Origin: Salisapilia sapeloensis | Lineage: Eukaryota; Oomycota; Peronosporomycetes; Peronosporales; Salisapiliaceae | Direction: 5' to 3' | Length of the DNA stretch: 28,367 nt | Assembly (NCBI GenBank): GCA_023334545.1 | Contig: JAADVB010000231.1 | Location: forward strand, 1-28,367 | Shown: piece after piece, positions 1-7,326 of the stretch | Layout: every line of letters starts with the position of its first letter | Position numbering within the stretch: position 1 is the stretch's first letter | Position numbers and translations under genes: made by a program | Notes under the pieces: generated by a model | Told to the model about the DNA's origin: nothing | What the model saw: the letters and a program-made list of their open reading frames with translations, nothing else | Database searches by the model: none

Positions 1-207
1 GTTCGTAGAGACGTTCCTCTCTATTTCTTCCTGGAGAGGTACATGGAGGCGTACGTGAATGAGATGGAGGCGTTCATCCAGATGTGCGCGAACGACAGTG
101 CGAATCCTGCGAGCGGTTTAGACGGTCGAGCCGCGTTGGTGTTGGCACTGGCAGCGAACAAGTCTCTCAAGGAAAATCGTCCTGTCAAAATATCCGAAAT
201 CAAATAA
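1..207 (+). CDS. Inositol 2-dehydrogenase-like oxidoreductase, C-terminal end (partial)
   Basis: This is the last 68 codons of a gene that begins outside the window; the frame is open from base 1 to a TAA at 205-207. The visible sequence (PLYFFLERYMEAYVNEMEAF, then ANPASGLDGRAALVLALAANKSLKENRPV) is the usual C-terminal part of Gfo/Idh/MocA-family oxidoreductases, closest from memory to NAD-dependent myo-inositol 2-dehydrogenase. In that family this part packs against the substrate domain and ends with a conserved pattern of alanines, leucines and a final proline-valine. The Rossmann fold and catalytic lysine/histidine are upstream and cannot be checked. An AATAAA-like signal overlaps the stop codon. 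The gene converges on RPN11 with only 38 bases between the stop codons. Family assignment is good; exact substrate is inference. Confidence 0.82.
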   Translation, partial: VRRDVPLYFFLERYMEAYVNEMEAFIQMCANDSANPASGLDGRAALVLALAANKSLKENRPVKISEIK

Positions 208-245
208 AAGAGAGAATAGGATGGTAGCAAGTGTCTTGTATTGGT

Positions 246-1237
246 TTAAAAGACGATCGTGTTGAGCATCGTGCCAAGGCACTGGACCGTGTTCATCGCC
301 ATGAGTTCATACACGTCCGTCTCCAAGTGTTTCTTCGGATCGACCTTGCCAACATTAAGCACCTCGAGTTCCTCTGGCGTCTTCTCCTGTTCATCCTGCA
401 CGCGTTTCTGGTACTGGACCGTCAGATCGAGCATGTCTTTAGCCGTCTTTTCATTCGCTTGCGTATGGTTTTCGAATTTCGACAGGACCAGACCGTCACT
501 CCACGTGTGCTTATGGAGGTTCATGAGCATCTGCTCTTCCAACTCGTTCTTACGGTAGTCAATAGCGATGCTGTAGTAGTGTCGATTGAGACCATGGATG
601 AGTGCCTGGATGGATGGTTTATTCAAATGTCCAATGTTGCTCGTGGTCTGTCGAGGTTCCTGTCCGAGCATCATGAGCTGCGGATTGATGAGTCGGAAGG
701 CATCAATCACGACTTTGCCCTTGACACTCTGAATCGGGTCCACGACGACGGCGACAGCTCGGCTATTGAGCGCCTCAAAGCTCTGCTGGGTGTTAATATC
801 GACACCAGAGAGCCAGCAGCCAAATCCTGGATGCGAGTGGTACCATCCGACAACCATTTCGGATCTATAGTAGACGTTACAAGGGTCAGAAGGTCGCTAT
901 AAGAGGCGAAGGAGACGTACCGTCCGGTTTGCTTGAGCATATCGAGCATTTTGGTCTGGAAGACAGGGTCAACGGCTTCGACACTGACGCCAGTACCGCT
1001 CTGCGGCATGGCAAAGACGTCAATGCAGTTGACCGTGTAGTCATCGACGAATTCGCCGAGCATGAGGCCCATGACTTCCATCGGGACGCCGGCTCGGCCG
1101 TGCTTAAGCATTTTCAAGAGCGCCAAGGACGAGATGTGTACCTTTTCGGCCGTATCAACCTGTGGTCCATCTCCTCCCGGTCCTCCTTGGCCGGTCATGC
1201 CCGGCAGATTGCCAAATAGACGCTGGAGTCGGTCCAT
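246..1237 (-). CDS. RPN11: 26S proteasome regulatory subunit RPN11 (PSMD14/POH1), JAMM deubiquitinase
   Basis: RPN11 is the zinc metalloprotease of the proteasome lid that removes ubiquitin chains from substrates as they enter the core. Two exons, 1237-921 and 864-246, flank a 56-nt intron (GTACGT...CTATAG), giving 311 residues against 310 in human PSMD14. The splice joins KQTGR to [13 protein letters not shown], exactly matching the family. The JAMM metal site is complete: Glu54 in [10 protein letters not shown], then H115-S-H117 with Asp128 ten residues on ([14 protein letters not shown]). The N-terminal QRLFG leader and the C-terminal NTIVF end also fit. The start codon at 1237 is the first ATG and faces a small divergent gene 106 bases away. 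No key residue is missing. Confidence 0.98.
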
Positions 1238-1343
1238 CTCGTATATCTTTTTCTTTGGTCTGTTGGTCTGTTTGTATACGACGAATGAAAAATAGAATAC
1301 GGTAGTTTTATTTTACTTGGTTTTCGTATGCTTTAGTATCGAC
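1238..1343. promoter_or_regulatory. Divergent intergenic promoter region, RPN11 / small acidic protein
   Basis: These 106 bases separate the start codons of two head-to-head genes, so both promoters must lie here. The tract is T-rich on the top strand (for example TTTTATTTTACTTGG). I see no proteasome-associated control element of the yeast type (GGTGGCAAA). Confidence 0.5.
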
Positions 1344-1550
1344 ATGGAAGACGAACGCAAGACACGGGAACCGCATGCACCGTCAGGTATGAAGCGCATG
1401 GCGATGCGATTGAAACGACCGATGGATACGGGAGAAGATGAGGAGGGTATGGACTTGAGCGTCGATAATGCTCGTGCAGATAAAACACTGGTACACGCCG
1501 AGGATGTGCCGCATTTGGAAGACGACTTTGACGATGACGATTTAGCGTAA
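1344..1550 (+). CDS. Small acidic protein of unknown function (68 aa)
   Basis: A single-exon reading frame starts at an ATG in good context (CGACATGGAA) and encodes 68 residues. The N-terminal half is basic and methionine-rich (MKRMAMRLKRPMD); the C-terminal half is strongly acidic and ends EDDFDDDDLA. No membrane segment or signal peptide is visible, and the protein is probably mostly disordered. I do not recognise a family. Its small size, acidic tail and shared promoter with RPN11 recall the proteasome lid protein Sem1/Dss1, but the tryptophans typical of Sem1 are absent, so that identity is not supported. The gene converges on CARNMT1, whose stop lies 17 bases downstream. The tight spacing on both sides argues that it is a real gene rather than a chance frame. 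Confidence 0.6.
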   Translation: MEDERKTREPHAPSGMKRMAMRLKRPMDTGEDEEGMDLSVDNARADKTLVHAEDVPHLEDDFDDDDLA

Positions 1551-1567
1551 AACACGACTTGTATTGC

Positions 1568-3001
1568 CTACGAAGTGTCTTTCTTTGCTGTGAAGAAGCT
1601 GCAGTTGTATACGGTCTTCATCATCGACTTGACATTGTTCGTATATGTGCATTCGCGCGTGTCTTGTTGCTATCGACACCGATTAGTACTCGATCTACTT
1701 TACATACAAAAACCAAGTACAAGAAGACGGAAATGGAATGTCGACATAATGTGCTGGATCTCGTCCATCGACAGCTCGATGCTCTCTTCGTATCGAGCGT
1801 CGCCGTCGCCGTCCTGCCAATGATAGAGCAGTGGACCGAGGTTGATCCAGTACCCACCAGGCTTGAGCATACGTTCGAACGCGCTAATGTACTCGATCAC
1901 GTTGGGCGCGGCATCGATGAAAAAGCACGTCACGATGCAGTCCCAGCACTCTACGTCGTCAGCGTAGGCCTCGAGGAACTCACCGGCACACATGCTAAAG
2001 TCCGGCGTGTGTCCGTCGGCGAGGCCGAGGAGCTCCGATGGTTGTACGTCTGGTACACGGATGGTACGCAGGAGATCTGCCTTTGCGAAGGCGTTCGACG
2101 GGTTATGGATCCACGGATGAAGCTCAAACTCTTGCGACTGCTGCGTACTGTATGATCTTAGTATGGTTTGGTAGAAGGAGGAAGGATGTAGGTACCAGTT
2201 GAGGATAAAGTTGCTGGCAAAGAGCATCTGATAGGAGAATTCATTGCCCTGTGCCGCGTACCCTATCTGGCATATAGTTAAGGCGAAGGTGTGGATGTGT
2301 AGATGAGGTACCTCTGGATGCAATCTCAAGTGCAAGACGACCAAGACCGGCGCCTGGAATCAAGACTTGCTTTCGACTACTGTCGCTATGTTTATGACTT
2401 GTGGAATTGTATGGGATAATGCATATACTCGGAGGAAGTAGTCGGAAGTACACGCTGTAGCTCTTCTAGGATCGGACCATAGCACTGTTCACGCTCCTCT
2501 TTGCCCTGTACTAGAATTTTAGAGCGTGCGTATTGGATGGGAGTATCTAGAGTACTTCTTCTGCCCAGTCTCGAACGAACTGGTGTAGCGTGCTTTTGAG
2601 TTTGGAGAAATGGCGGTAGGGCGATTGAAGCGGGATCTTCGGTCCGACAGGTGGCAAGTCGATGTCTGGACCACTGGACAATTGCGTCTGTACTATTTTT
2701 TCAAAGAAGACCTGGTTCTCCTGTGCTGCATTCTACCGGCGGAAGCGATAGATGACGAAATGATAGAAACAAACGTATAAAGATAGCATCGTACGATGAA
2801 TTCATGGAGCGTGTGGAGGACCGAGTTTGGTGGTAGACGTTTCTTCATATCGTCCGGAAGTTTCTGCAGGTGTTTCTTCCGACGAAAGATCTCTCGCATC
2901 ATGAATCCATGGTACTCTCGAAAAGATAGCAAGACGGAAGCATAGTGCGCTTGCTCCTCGGCATCTTGGTCCATTTCGTGTCCGTTTGGTGTGTTCGTCA
3001 T
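1568..3001 (-). CDS. CARNMT1: Carnosine N-methyltransferase-like protein (CARNMT1, N2227 family)
   Basis: An S-adenosylmethionine-dependent methyltransferase of the N2227 family; the human member converts carnosine to anserine by methylating histidine. I reconstruct six exons: 3001-2795, 2732-2556, 2505-2429, 2379-2312, 2262-1721 and 1669-1568, with introns of 62, 50, 49, 49 and 51 nt, giving 390 residues. The last intron carries a textbook branch site (TACTAATC). Family marks in order are the N-terminal helical region with LPPNS, the block DWAEEGKEEREQCYGPIL, the SAM-binding loop VLIPGAGLGRLALEIA (glycines near residues 163-167), GNEFSYQM, HPWIHN, WDCIVTCFFIDAAPNVIEYI, WINLGPLLYHW, and the C-terminal block NNVKSMMKTVYNCSFFTAKK. 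An upstream in-frame ATG at 3052 would add 17 residues but would leave only 15 bases to the LSM5 start, so I prefer 3001. Substrate in this organism is inference. Confidence 0.93.
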
Positions 3002-3067
3002 ACAAACATCAAGTGAGTGAGACGGATCACATCTGCTATCGCCTCCTGCCACCCTACTTTCGCCACC
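3002..3067. promoter_or_regulatory. Divergent intergenic promoter region, CARNMT1 / LSM5
   Basis: Sixty-six bases lie between the two start codons. LSM5 begins in an ideal initiation context (CGCCACCATGTCC). Confidence 0.45.
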
Positions 3068-3566
3068 ATGTCCGAAGGCCGTCTCTTGCCCCTCGGTAAG
3101 TTCTCTCTAGCACTCGTACAAGTGTACTAGGATGGTAGAAATGAACGCATGTGTGCATAGAACTCATTGATAAATGCATCGGATCTCGTTTGTGGATCAT
3201 CATGAAAGGAGACAAGGAATTTGTCGGAACGCTCCGAGGCTTTGATGACTACGTCAGTACGTGTGCTATCTACTCTATTTACTATATATATTACTCAGCT
3301 TGTTGCATGCAGATATGGTCCTAGACGACGTCGTCGAGTAGTACGTCTATCTATTTTGTATGAAAGAGGTAGATACTAAGAGGATACGTGTATAGCGAAA
3401 TGAGCCCAACGGGCAAGAAGGAGGTCAAGCGAGACCAAGTGCTCTTGAACGGCAACAACGTTTGTCTGGTACATTCATCTATATCTTATCTACCAATCCG
3501 TCTCCTAACTTTTATACTATCTAGCTCGTACCAGGAGGCTCACCGACGACGGAATCAACTAGTTAA
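3068..3566 (+). CDS. LSM5: U6 snRNA-associated Sm-like protein LSm5
   Basis: LSm5 is one of the seven proteins of the LSm rings that bind the 3' end of U6 snRNA in the nucleus (LSm2-8) and drive mRNA decapping in the cytoplasm (LSm1-7). Five exons, 3068-3095, 3161-3256, 3313-3340, 3396-3468 and 3525-3566, encode 88 residues; introns are 65, 56, 55 and 56 nt. The spliced protein has both Sm motifs: Sm1 in [20 protein letters not shown] with DDVVEYE after it, and Sm2 in [16 protein letters not shown]. The leader [20 protein letters not shown] is characteristic of LSm5. The high intron load for so short a gene is notable, and two of the four introns begin GTACGT. The start is the first ATG. Confidence 0.96.
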
Positions 3567-3608
3567 GTAGAGCACAAAGCCAAACAACATCTTGTTCCAT
3601 CTCTATTC

Positions 3609-3941
3609 TTAATTGTTTGTCTTGGCATTATTCATCGCTCGAACTCGATTGCGGTTCGCGAGCGACAGGTACCGTCGTTGTTCCTCCATCGTCAAATTCT
3701 CAAAGCCCTTGCGCTCCAATTCACCCACCGTCGGGCCTTCTTCCAAGAGCGTAAAGAGCCATTCGGGATACTCTTCCTTGGCTTTCAATTCCGGGTGCGA
3801 ACCTTCCTTGTAGATATTCACGGGCACATACTTGCTCAAGTCGACAACAGGTTCTTGGACTGCTGCTGCCTTCCCTCCCTTGCCTTTCGCAGGCGCGGCA
3901 TAGCCTCGCACAAGCACTCGCTGGAGCTGACGTCGGAGCAT
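3609..3941 (-). CDS. MRPL54: Mitochondrial large ribosomal subunit protein mL54
   Basis: A single exon of 110 residues. The N-terminus is a mitochondrial targeting leader rich in arginine and lacking acids (MLRRQLQRVLVRGYAAPAKG), followed by a mature part with the family block VVDLSKYVPVNIYKEGSHPE and the motif EYPEWLFTLLEEGP, which is the recognisable signature of mL54 (the yeast MRPL37 / human MRPL54 family). The C-terminal helix (MEEQRRYLSLANRNRVRAMN) also fits. It acts as a structural subunit of the mitoribosome. The gene converges on LSM5 (42 bases between stops) and is divergent from the TPR protein gene, 80 bases away. The frame stays open upstream to 4004, but the ATG at 3941 gives a proper presequence and is preferred. 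Confidence 0.87.
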   Translation of the reverse strand: MLRRQLQRVLVRGYAAPAKGKGGKAAAVQEPVVDLSKYVPVNIYKEGSHPELKAKEEYPEWLFTLLEEGPTVGELERKGFENLTMEEQRRYLSLANRNRVRAMNNAKTNN

Positions 3942-3986
3942 ACTGTAGACAAATGAGTGGCGACTAGTTATTGTCTTGTATAACAA

Positions 3987-4025
3987 ATGACCTCGGACAA
4001 CCAACGGACACGAACGCCAAGATGA
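3987..4025 (+). promoter_or_regulatory. Upstream ORF of 12 codons whose stop overlaps the main start (ATGA)
   Basis: An ATG at 3987 opens a 12-codon frame that ends with TGA at 4023-4025. The main ATG of the TPR protein is 4022-4024, so stop and start share bases in the arrangement ATGA. If the transcript begins upstream of 3987, translation of the main frame would need leaky scanning or re-initiation. Confidence 0.5.
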
Positions 4026-5081
4026 TGAAGAAGAAGGGCAAGAAGCGTGGGCGTAGTAGCAAGGGTGCTGAGAATTTTGCGCTCTCGTCCGAACAGAGCC
4101 GTCGAGAGACAGCTGAGAAGAAGGAGCAGATTCGAAAACGCTTGAAAGTTGTCCACTTGCAACGTGAGCTCGAGCGCAAGGAGACCGAGTTGCGAAAGAC
4201 GGTCAAGAATCCACAGGAGCCCAAGCCAAAGCGTCCGAAGGGACCTCTTCGGCCGGAGGAATGGAAACTCAAGGGTCCAGCTCGACCTGCTGCCATGTTA
4301 GCACGGATTGAGGCGGGAGAGCTGGATGAACGTGGAGATGAGATTCCGATTCCACCCGAGACCTACGATCTACTGCAGCAGGTGAAGGATGAAGGCCGAA
4401 TGGGAGAGCATCCGGAGACGAGAGAATACCTACGGTAGGTCTATAAACTCGTACTGTCCTATAAAATCTAACTCGTAACGTAGGATCATGCGTGACTTGG
4501 CTGGTGCGTGCTGCGAGGCTGGGAAGAACGCCAAGGGTATTCGCTTGTACGAAGAGGTGATGAAGCTGGATGAGGAGGATGCAAGTAAGGCGAGTGAAGG
4601 GCTCGCGTGTGCGCTTGTGGATGAAGGTAGAGGCGTGGAAGCGCGCGCTTTACTAGAAAAACGCCAGGACGTCGCGTCTGCTGTGTTAGCTTACTGTCGA
4701 GTCGTGCTAGAATACGTTAGTTGGGAGGTGTTAGAGGAAGAGGGGGCATCGGAGGAAGTGGTGCGAGAGGCGTTGAAGAAAGCGTACGCCTTGAATCCGT
4801 TCATTGCTGTCTTTATCTCGATGCATGAGTCCTTCTTCCAAGCAGTCGAGTACGTCGAGGAGATCCCAGAGCCAGCACCTCGAGGCTCGATCGATGAGTG
4901 TTTCCTCTACTGCAGTCGGAATATGGGCGTGTGGATCGATACAGTCGGTGCGTGTGCCTGGATCGAGAAGGAGTTAGAGACGATGGGTATGCCTAGTGTC
5001 AAAGAGGGAGACGCGAGTGATAGCATGTACATTGGCATGTACGAGACGGCGGTGGAGATGCATCAGGAGAGTGTAGAGTAA
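4022..5081 (+). CDS. Tetratricopeptide-like (TPR/ST7-like) helical repeat protein
   Basis: Two exons, 4022-4434 and 4484-5081, with a 49-nt intron (GTAGGT...CGTAG) encode 336 residues. The first ~100 residues are very basic (MMKKKGKKRGRSSKG) with a charged helix and a proline/lysine stretch, as in a nuclear or RNA-associated protein. The rest is TPR-like: residues from the splice onward read LAGACCEAGKNAKGIRLYEE, then GLACALVDEGRGVEARALLE and a conserved-looking block EYVSWEVLEEEGASEEVVRE. The same layout, including the phrase EYVSW..EEEG, is familiar from bacterial and plant TPR proteins related to ST7. Its partner and role are unknown; TPR units generally act as protein-binding scaffolds. 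The start is the first in-frame ATG (MMKKK). The gene converges on the VOC gene with 17 bases between stops. Confidence 0.82.
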
Positions 5082-5098
5082 GATGAATCGAATGACGT

Positions 5099-5569
5099 TT
5101 ATTCCTCCACGTACTTGGCGAACAGGAACTCGGGGTTTGTCATGGCCTTGAACTCGAGATTATTCCCGCTCGGGTCCTTGAAGAACATGGTCCACTGCTC
5201 TCCCTTCCGGCCTTGAAAGCGAATGTGCGGTTCTACGATGAACTTGATCCCGGCGGTACGTAGCCGATCGGCGAGAGCGTGGAACTCATCGACTTCCAAG
5301 GCCGCGCCAAAGTGCGGCACGGGCACGTCATCGGCGTCCACGGGGTTGAAATGGTCTTGACAGCGGTAATCCTTCCCGGCTTCATGTACTACGAGCTGGT
5401 GGCCGAGCATGTTGTAGTCCTGCCAGGTCTTGGAGGATCTGCCCTCTTCGAAGCCGAGGGTCTGTCCGTAGAACGCTTTCGCGAGCTCGAGGTCATGCAC
5501 CGGCACGGCGAGGTGGAATGGAGGCATGGCACGAGAGGACATGGCGCGCGTGAACGCTTGGCGTAGCAT
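5099..5569 (-). CDS. VOC-superfamily (glyoxalase/dioxygenase-fold) protein, probably mitochondrial
   Basis: A single exon of 156 residues. The first ~14 residues ([16 protein letters not shown]) look like a short organelle-targeting leader. The rest is one vicinal-oxygen-chelate module pair: [23 protein letters not shown] opens the first beta-alpha-beta unit, and [14 protein letters not shown] opens the second, which ends [18 protein letters not shown]. The expected metal ligands are present: His19, His86 and Glu139 (the H/H/E triad). The family includes glyoxalase I, epimerases and ring-cleaving dioxygenases; the sequence alone does not fix the substrate. In length and motif order it resembles single-domain bacterial-type glyoxalase/bleomycin-resistance proteins, so an ancient bacterial origin is possible. 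It is divergent from panB, with 57 bases between start codons. Confidence 0.88.
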   Translation of the reverse strand: MLRQAFTRAMSSRAMPPFHLAVPVHDLELAKAFYGQTLGFEEGRSSKTWQDYNMLGHQLVVHEAGKDYRCQDHFNPVDADDVPVPHFGAALEVDEFHALADRLRTAGIKFIVEPHIRFQGRKGEQWTMFFKDPSGNNLEFKAMTNPEFLFAKYVEE

Positions 5570-5626
5570 CTTGATGTGTTCCGATGGGAAATGAGAAATA
5601 AAGTCATTTTTTCTTCGTCTAATAGC
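5570..5626. promoter_or_regulatory. Divergent intergenic promoter region, VOC gene / panB
   Basis: Fifty-seven bases lie between start codons if panB starts at 5627. If panB starts at 5591 the gap is only 21 bases, which makes that start less likely. Confidence 0.4.
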
Positions 5627-6764
5627 ATGATTACCGGGTTGAAAGCGACGTGGCAGCTGACGAGAGTGGCACGGGCATTCACGTCCAAGAGCTATGATCC
5701 GGCACGCGCGGCACGGACGCAGAAATTGCTTGAGAGACGTAAGGTTACTACAAGAGATCTTGGTGTCCTGAAGCGGAAGCAAAAGCCTATCACGATGGTC
5801 ACGGCGTACGACTACCCGTCGGCCGTGCATGTGGATTTGGCTGGCTTTGACGTGCTCCTCGTCGGAGATTCTGTCGGGATGGTCGAGTTGGTACGATAGT
5901 AGCTGGCCTAGTGCTTGCTTAGGAGCTTACGATGGTTCTAGGGCATGGACACGACGATCCCCGTGACAATGGACGAGATGATCCATCACACGCGAGCGGT
6001 GAAACGTGGGGCCCAGCGGCCTCTGGTCATCACGGACATGCCGTTCGGGTCCTGCGAAGGATCTCCTTACGACGCGCTGCAGAACGCCCAGCGCATCCTC
6101 AAGGAAGGCGGCGCGGACGCCGTGAAGATCGAAGGCGGACGTGAGATGACGGAGAACATTGCCAAGATCGTGCATAGCGGCATCGCTGTCATGGGCCACG
6201 TCGGCCTTCGGCCTCAGCACATTAGTGTCATGGGCGGCTTCCGGGCACAAGGTCGCACGGCCAAGCAGGCAGAGGAGATTATTGAGGATGCGCTCGCGGT
6301 GGAGAAAGCAGGAGCCTTTAGTGTCGTGTTGGAGTGCGTGCCGTCTGCCGTCGCCAAACACGTGACGGAGATCCTGTCGATCCCGACGATTGGCATCGGC
6401 GCTGGGCCGCACACGAGCGGGCAAGTTCTCGTCTTCCACGATATGCTCGGGATGCTCCAGCACCCGCACCACGCGCAGTTCGTGCCAAAGTTCTGCAAGC
6501 GTTATGCACAAGTAGGTGAGAGCATTCGTCTTGGTTTGGAGGATTTCCGAGATGATGTCGAGAACCATCGCTTCTCGAGTGAAGAGTACTCGCCGTACAA
6601 GGTATAAAGCGGTTCTAGTGCCTATAGGCAAAAAGGTATTCATGTGAGTCTAGATGTCAGCAGAGGAGACGGAGAAGCTGGAGAAGCTCGTTCAAGACAA
6701 GTACAAGAAGGGAGAAAAGCACGAGGAAGACGACACGGCGTCGGATGTGACGAAAGTGTATTAG
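5627..6764 (+). CDS. panB: 3-methyl-2-oxobutanoate hydroxymethyltransferase (ketopantoate synthesis), mitochondrial
   Basis: PanB transfers a hydroxymethyl group from methylene-tetrahydrofolate to 2-oxoisovalerate, the first committed step of pantothenate and coenzyme A synthesis. Three exons, 5627-5890, 5942-6601 and 6654-6764, with introns of 51 and 52 nt, give 344 residues. The first ~40 residues ([20 protein letters not shown]) form a likely mitochondrial presequence. The core has all the family blocks: [28 protein letters not shown] (across the first splice; Asp is a magnesium ligand), [38 protein letters not shown] (the catalytic Glu lies here) and [16 protein letters not shown]. The last exon adds a charged C-terminal tail beginning [12 protein letters not shown]. 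Another in-frame ATG exists at 5591. The gene stops one base before the stop codon of the next, convergent gene. Confidence 0.96.
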
Positions 6765-6765
6765 A

Positions 6766-7236
6766 CTAGGGTGGTTCTAGGAACGAGAAACTTGGTGGAA
6801 ATGGAACCTCTTCGTCCCCTTCACTGTCTTGTGTTTGTCTTGTGTCTTGCTTTGGACTTATATGAACTGGGGGTTCCGCCCGGCATTCACCCGTCGCAGT
6901 GTTCTGGTAAAAGTGGCATCCGGCTTGGAAGCACTCGACCCACGTGGATAACCTTCGTGTGGTCTCTCTTGCTAGCCGCTGCTTTCGACCACTGCGGGGT
7001 GAGGTGATACCGTTCGGACGGCGTGGAGGTGAGGGTGCGCCTTCGAGTTTCCGAAGGGATTCGACGCCAGAGTTACTACGCTGACTGTCCTTCTGAGCTT
7101 GCTTCCGTGTCATGAACAGCACTTCCGGCTTGACTGAGCTGTCCTCATGAAGGTACTTCATCCGACCGGTGTACATGATCGTCATGGCTTCCGCGTCTTC
7201 CATCGCGTCCGACATGCTGATGGATGCTGCACTCAT
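6766..7236 (-). CDS. Small protein with a degenerate WW-like domain
   Basis: A single exon of 156 residues with no known full-length match that I recognise. The N-terminal part is methionine-rich, the centre is basic and proline/serine-rich (GAPSPPRRPNGITSPRSGRK), and the C-terminal tail is acidic then proline/phenylalanine-rich. Residues 99-123 look like a WW module: Trp99, then HFYQNTATGE (109-117) and the closing proline at 122. A canonical WW has a second tryptophan in the final strand (xWxxP); here that position is Arg (ECRAEPP), so proline binding may be altered or lost. It follows the large WD40/Ig gene on the same strand, 90 bases after that gene's stop, and is convergent with panB. 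Function unknown. Confidence 0.7.
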   Translation of the reverse strand: MSAASISMSDAMEDAEAMTIMYTGRMKYLHEDSSVKPEVLFMTRKQAQKDSQRSNSGVESLRKLEGAPSPPRRPNGITSPRSGRKQRLARETTRRLSTWVECFQAGCHFYQNTATGECRAEPPVHISPKQDTRQTQDSEGDEEVPFPPSFSFLEPP

Positions 7237-7326
7237 CGCTATCGCAAGTGAAGAGCTAACGGTACTGACTAAAGTAAAGACCTCTTTATCTTATTCTCTC
7301 GTCCTTGGACTAGTAGCTATTTATAT

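Noticed and set aside
231-902. A 223-codon open frame on the plus strand
   Set aside because: It lies opposite RPN11, whose JAMM domain is certain. The frame is a shadow of the codon pattern on the other strand and begins with a weak non-family sequence.
5927-6643. A 238-codon frame opposite panB
   Set aside because: panB has every family motif and two consistent introns; the opposite frame has none and no ATG-to-stop logic with neighbours.
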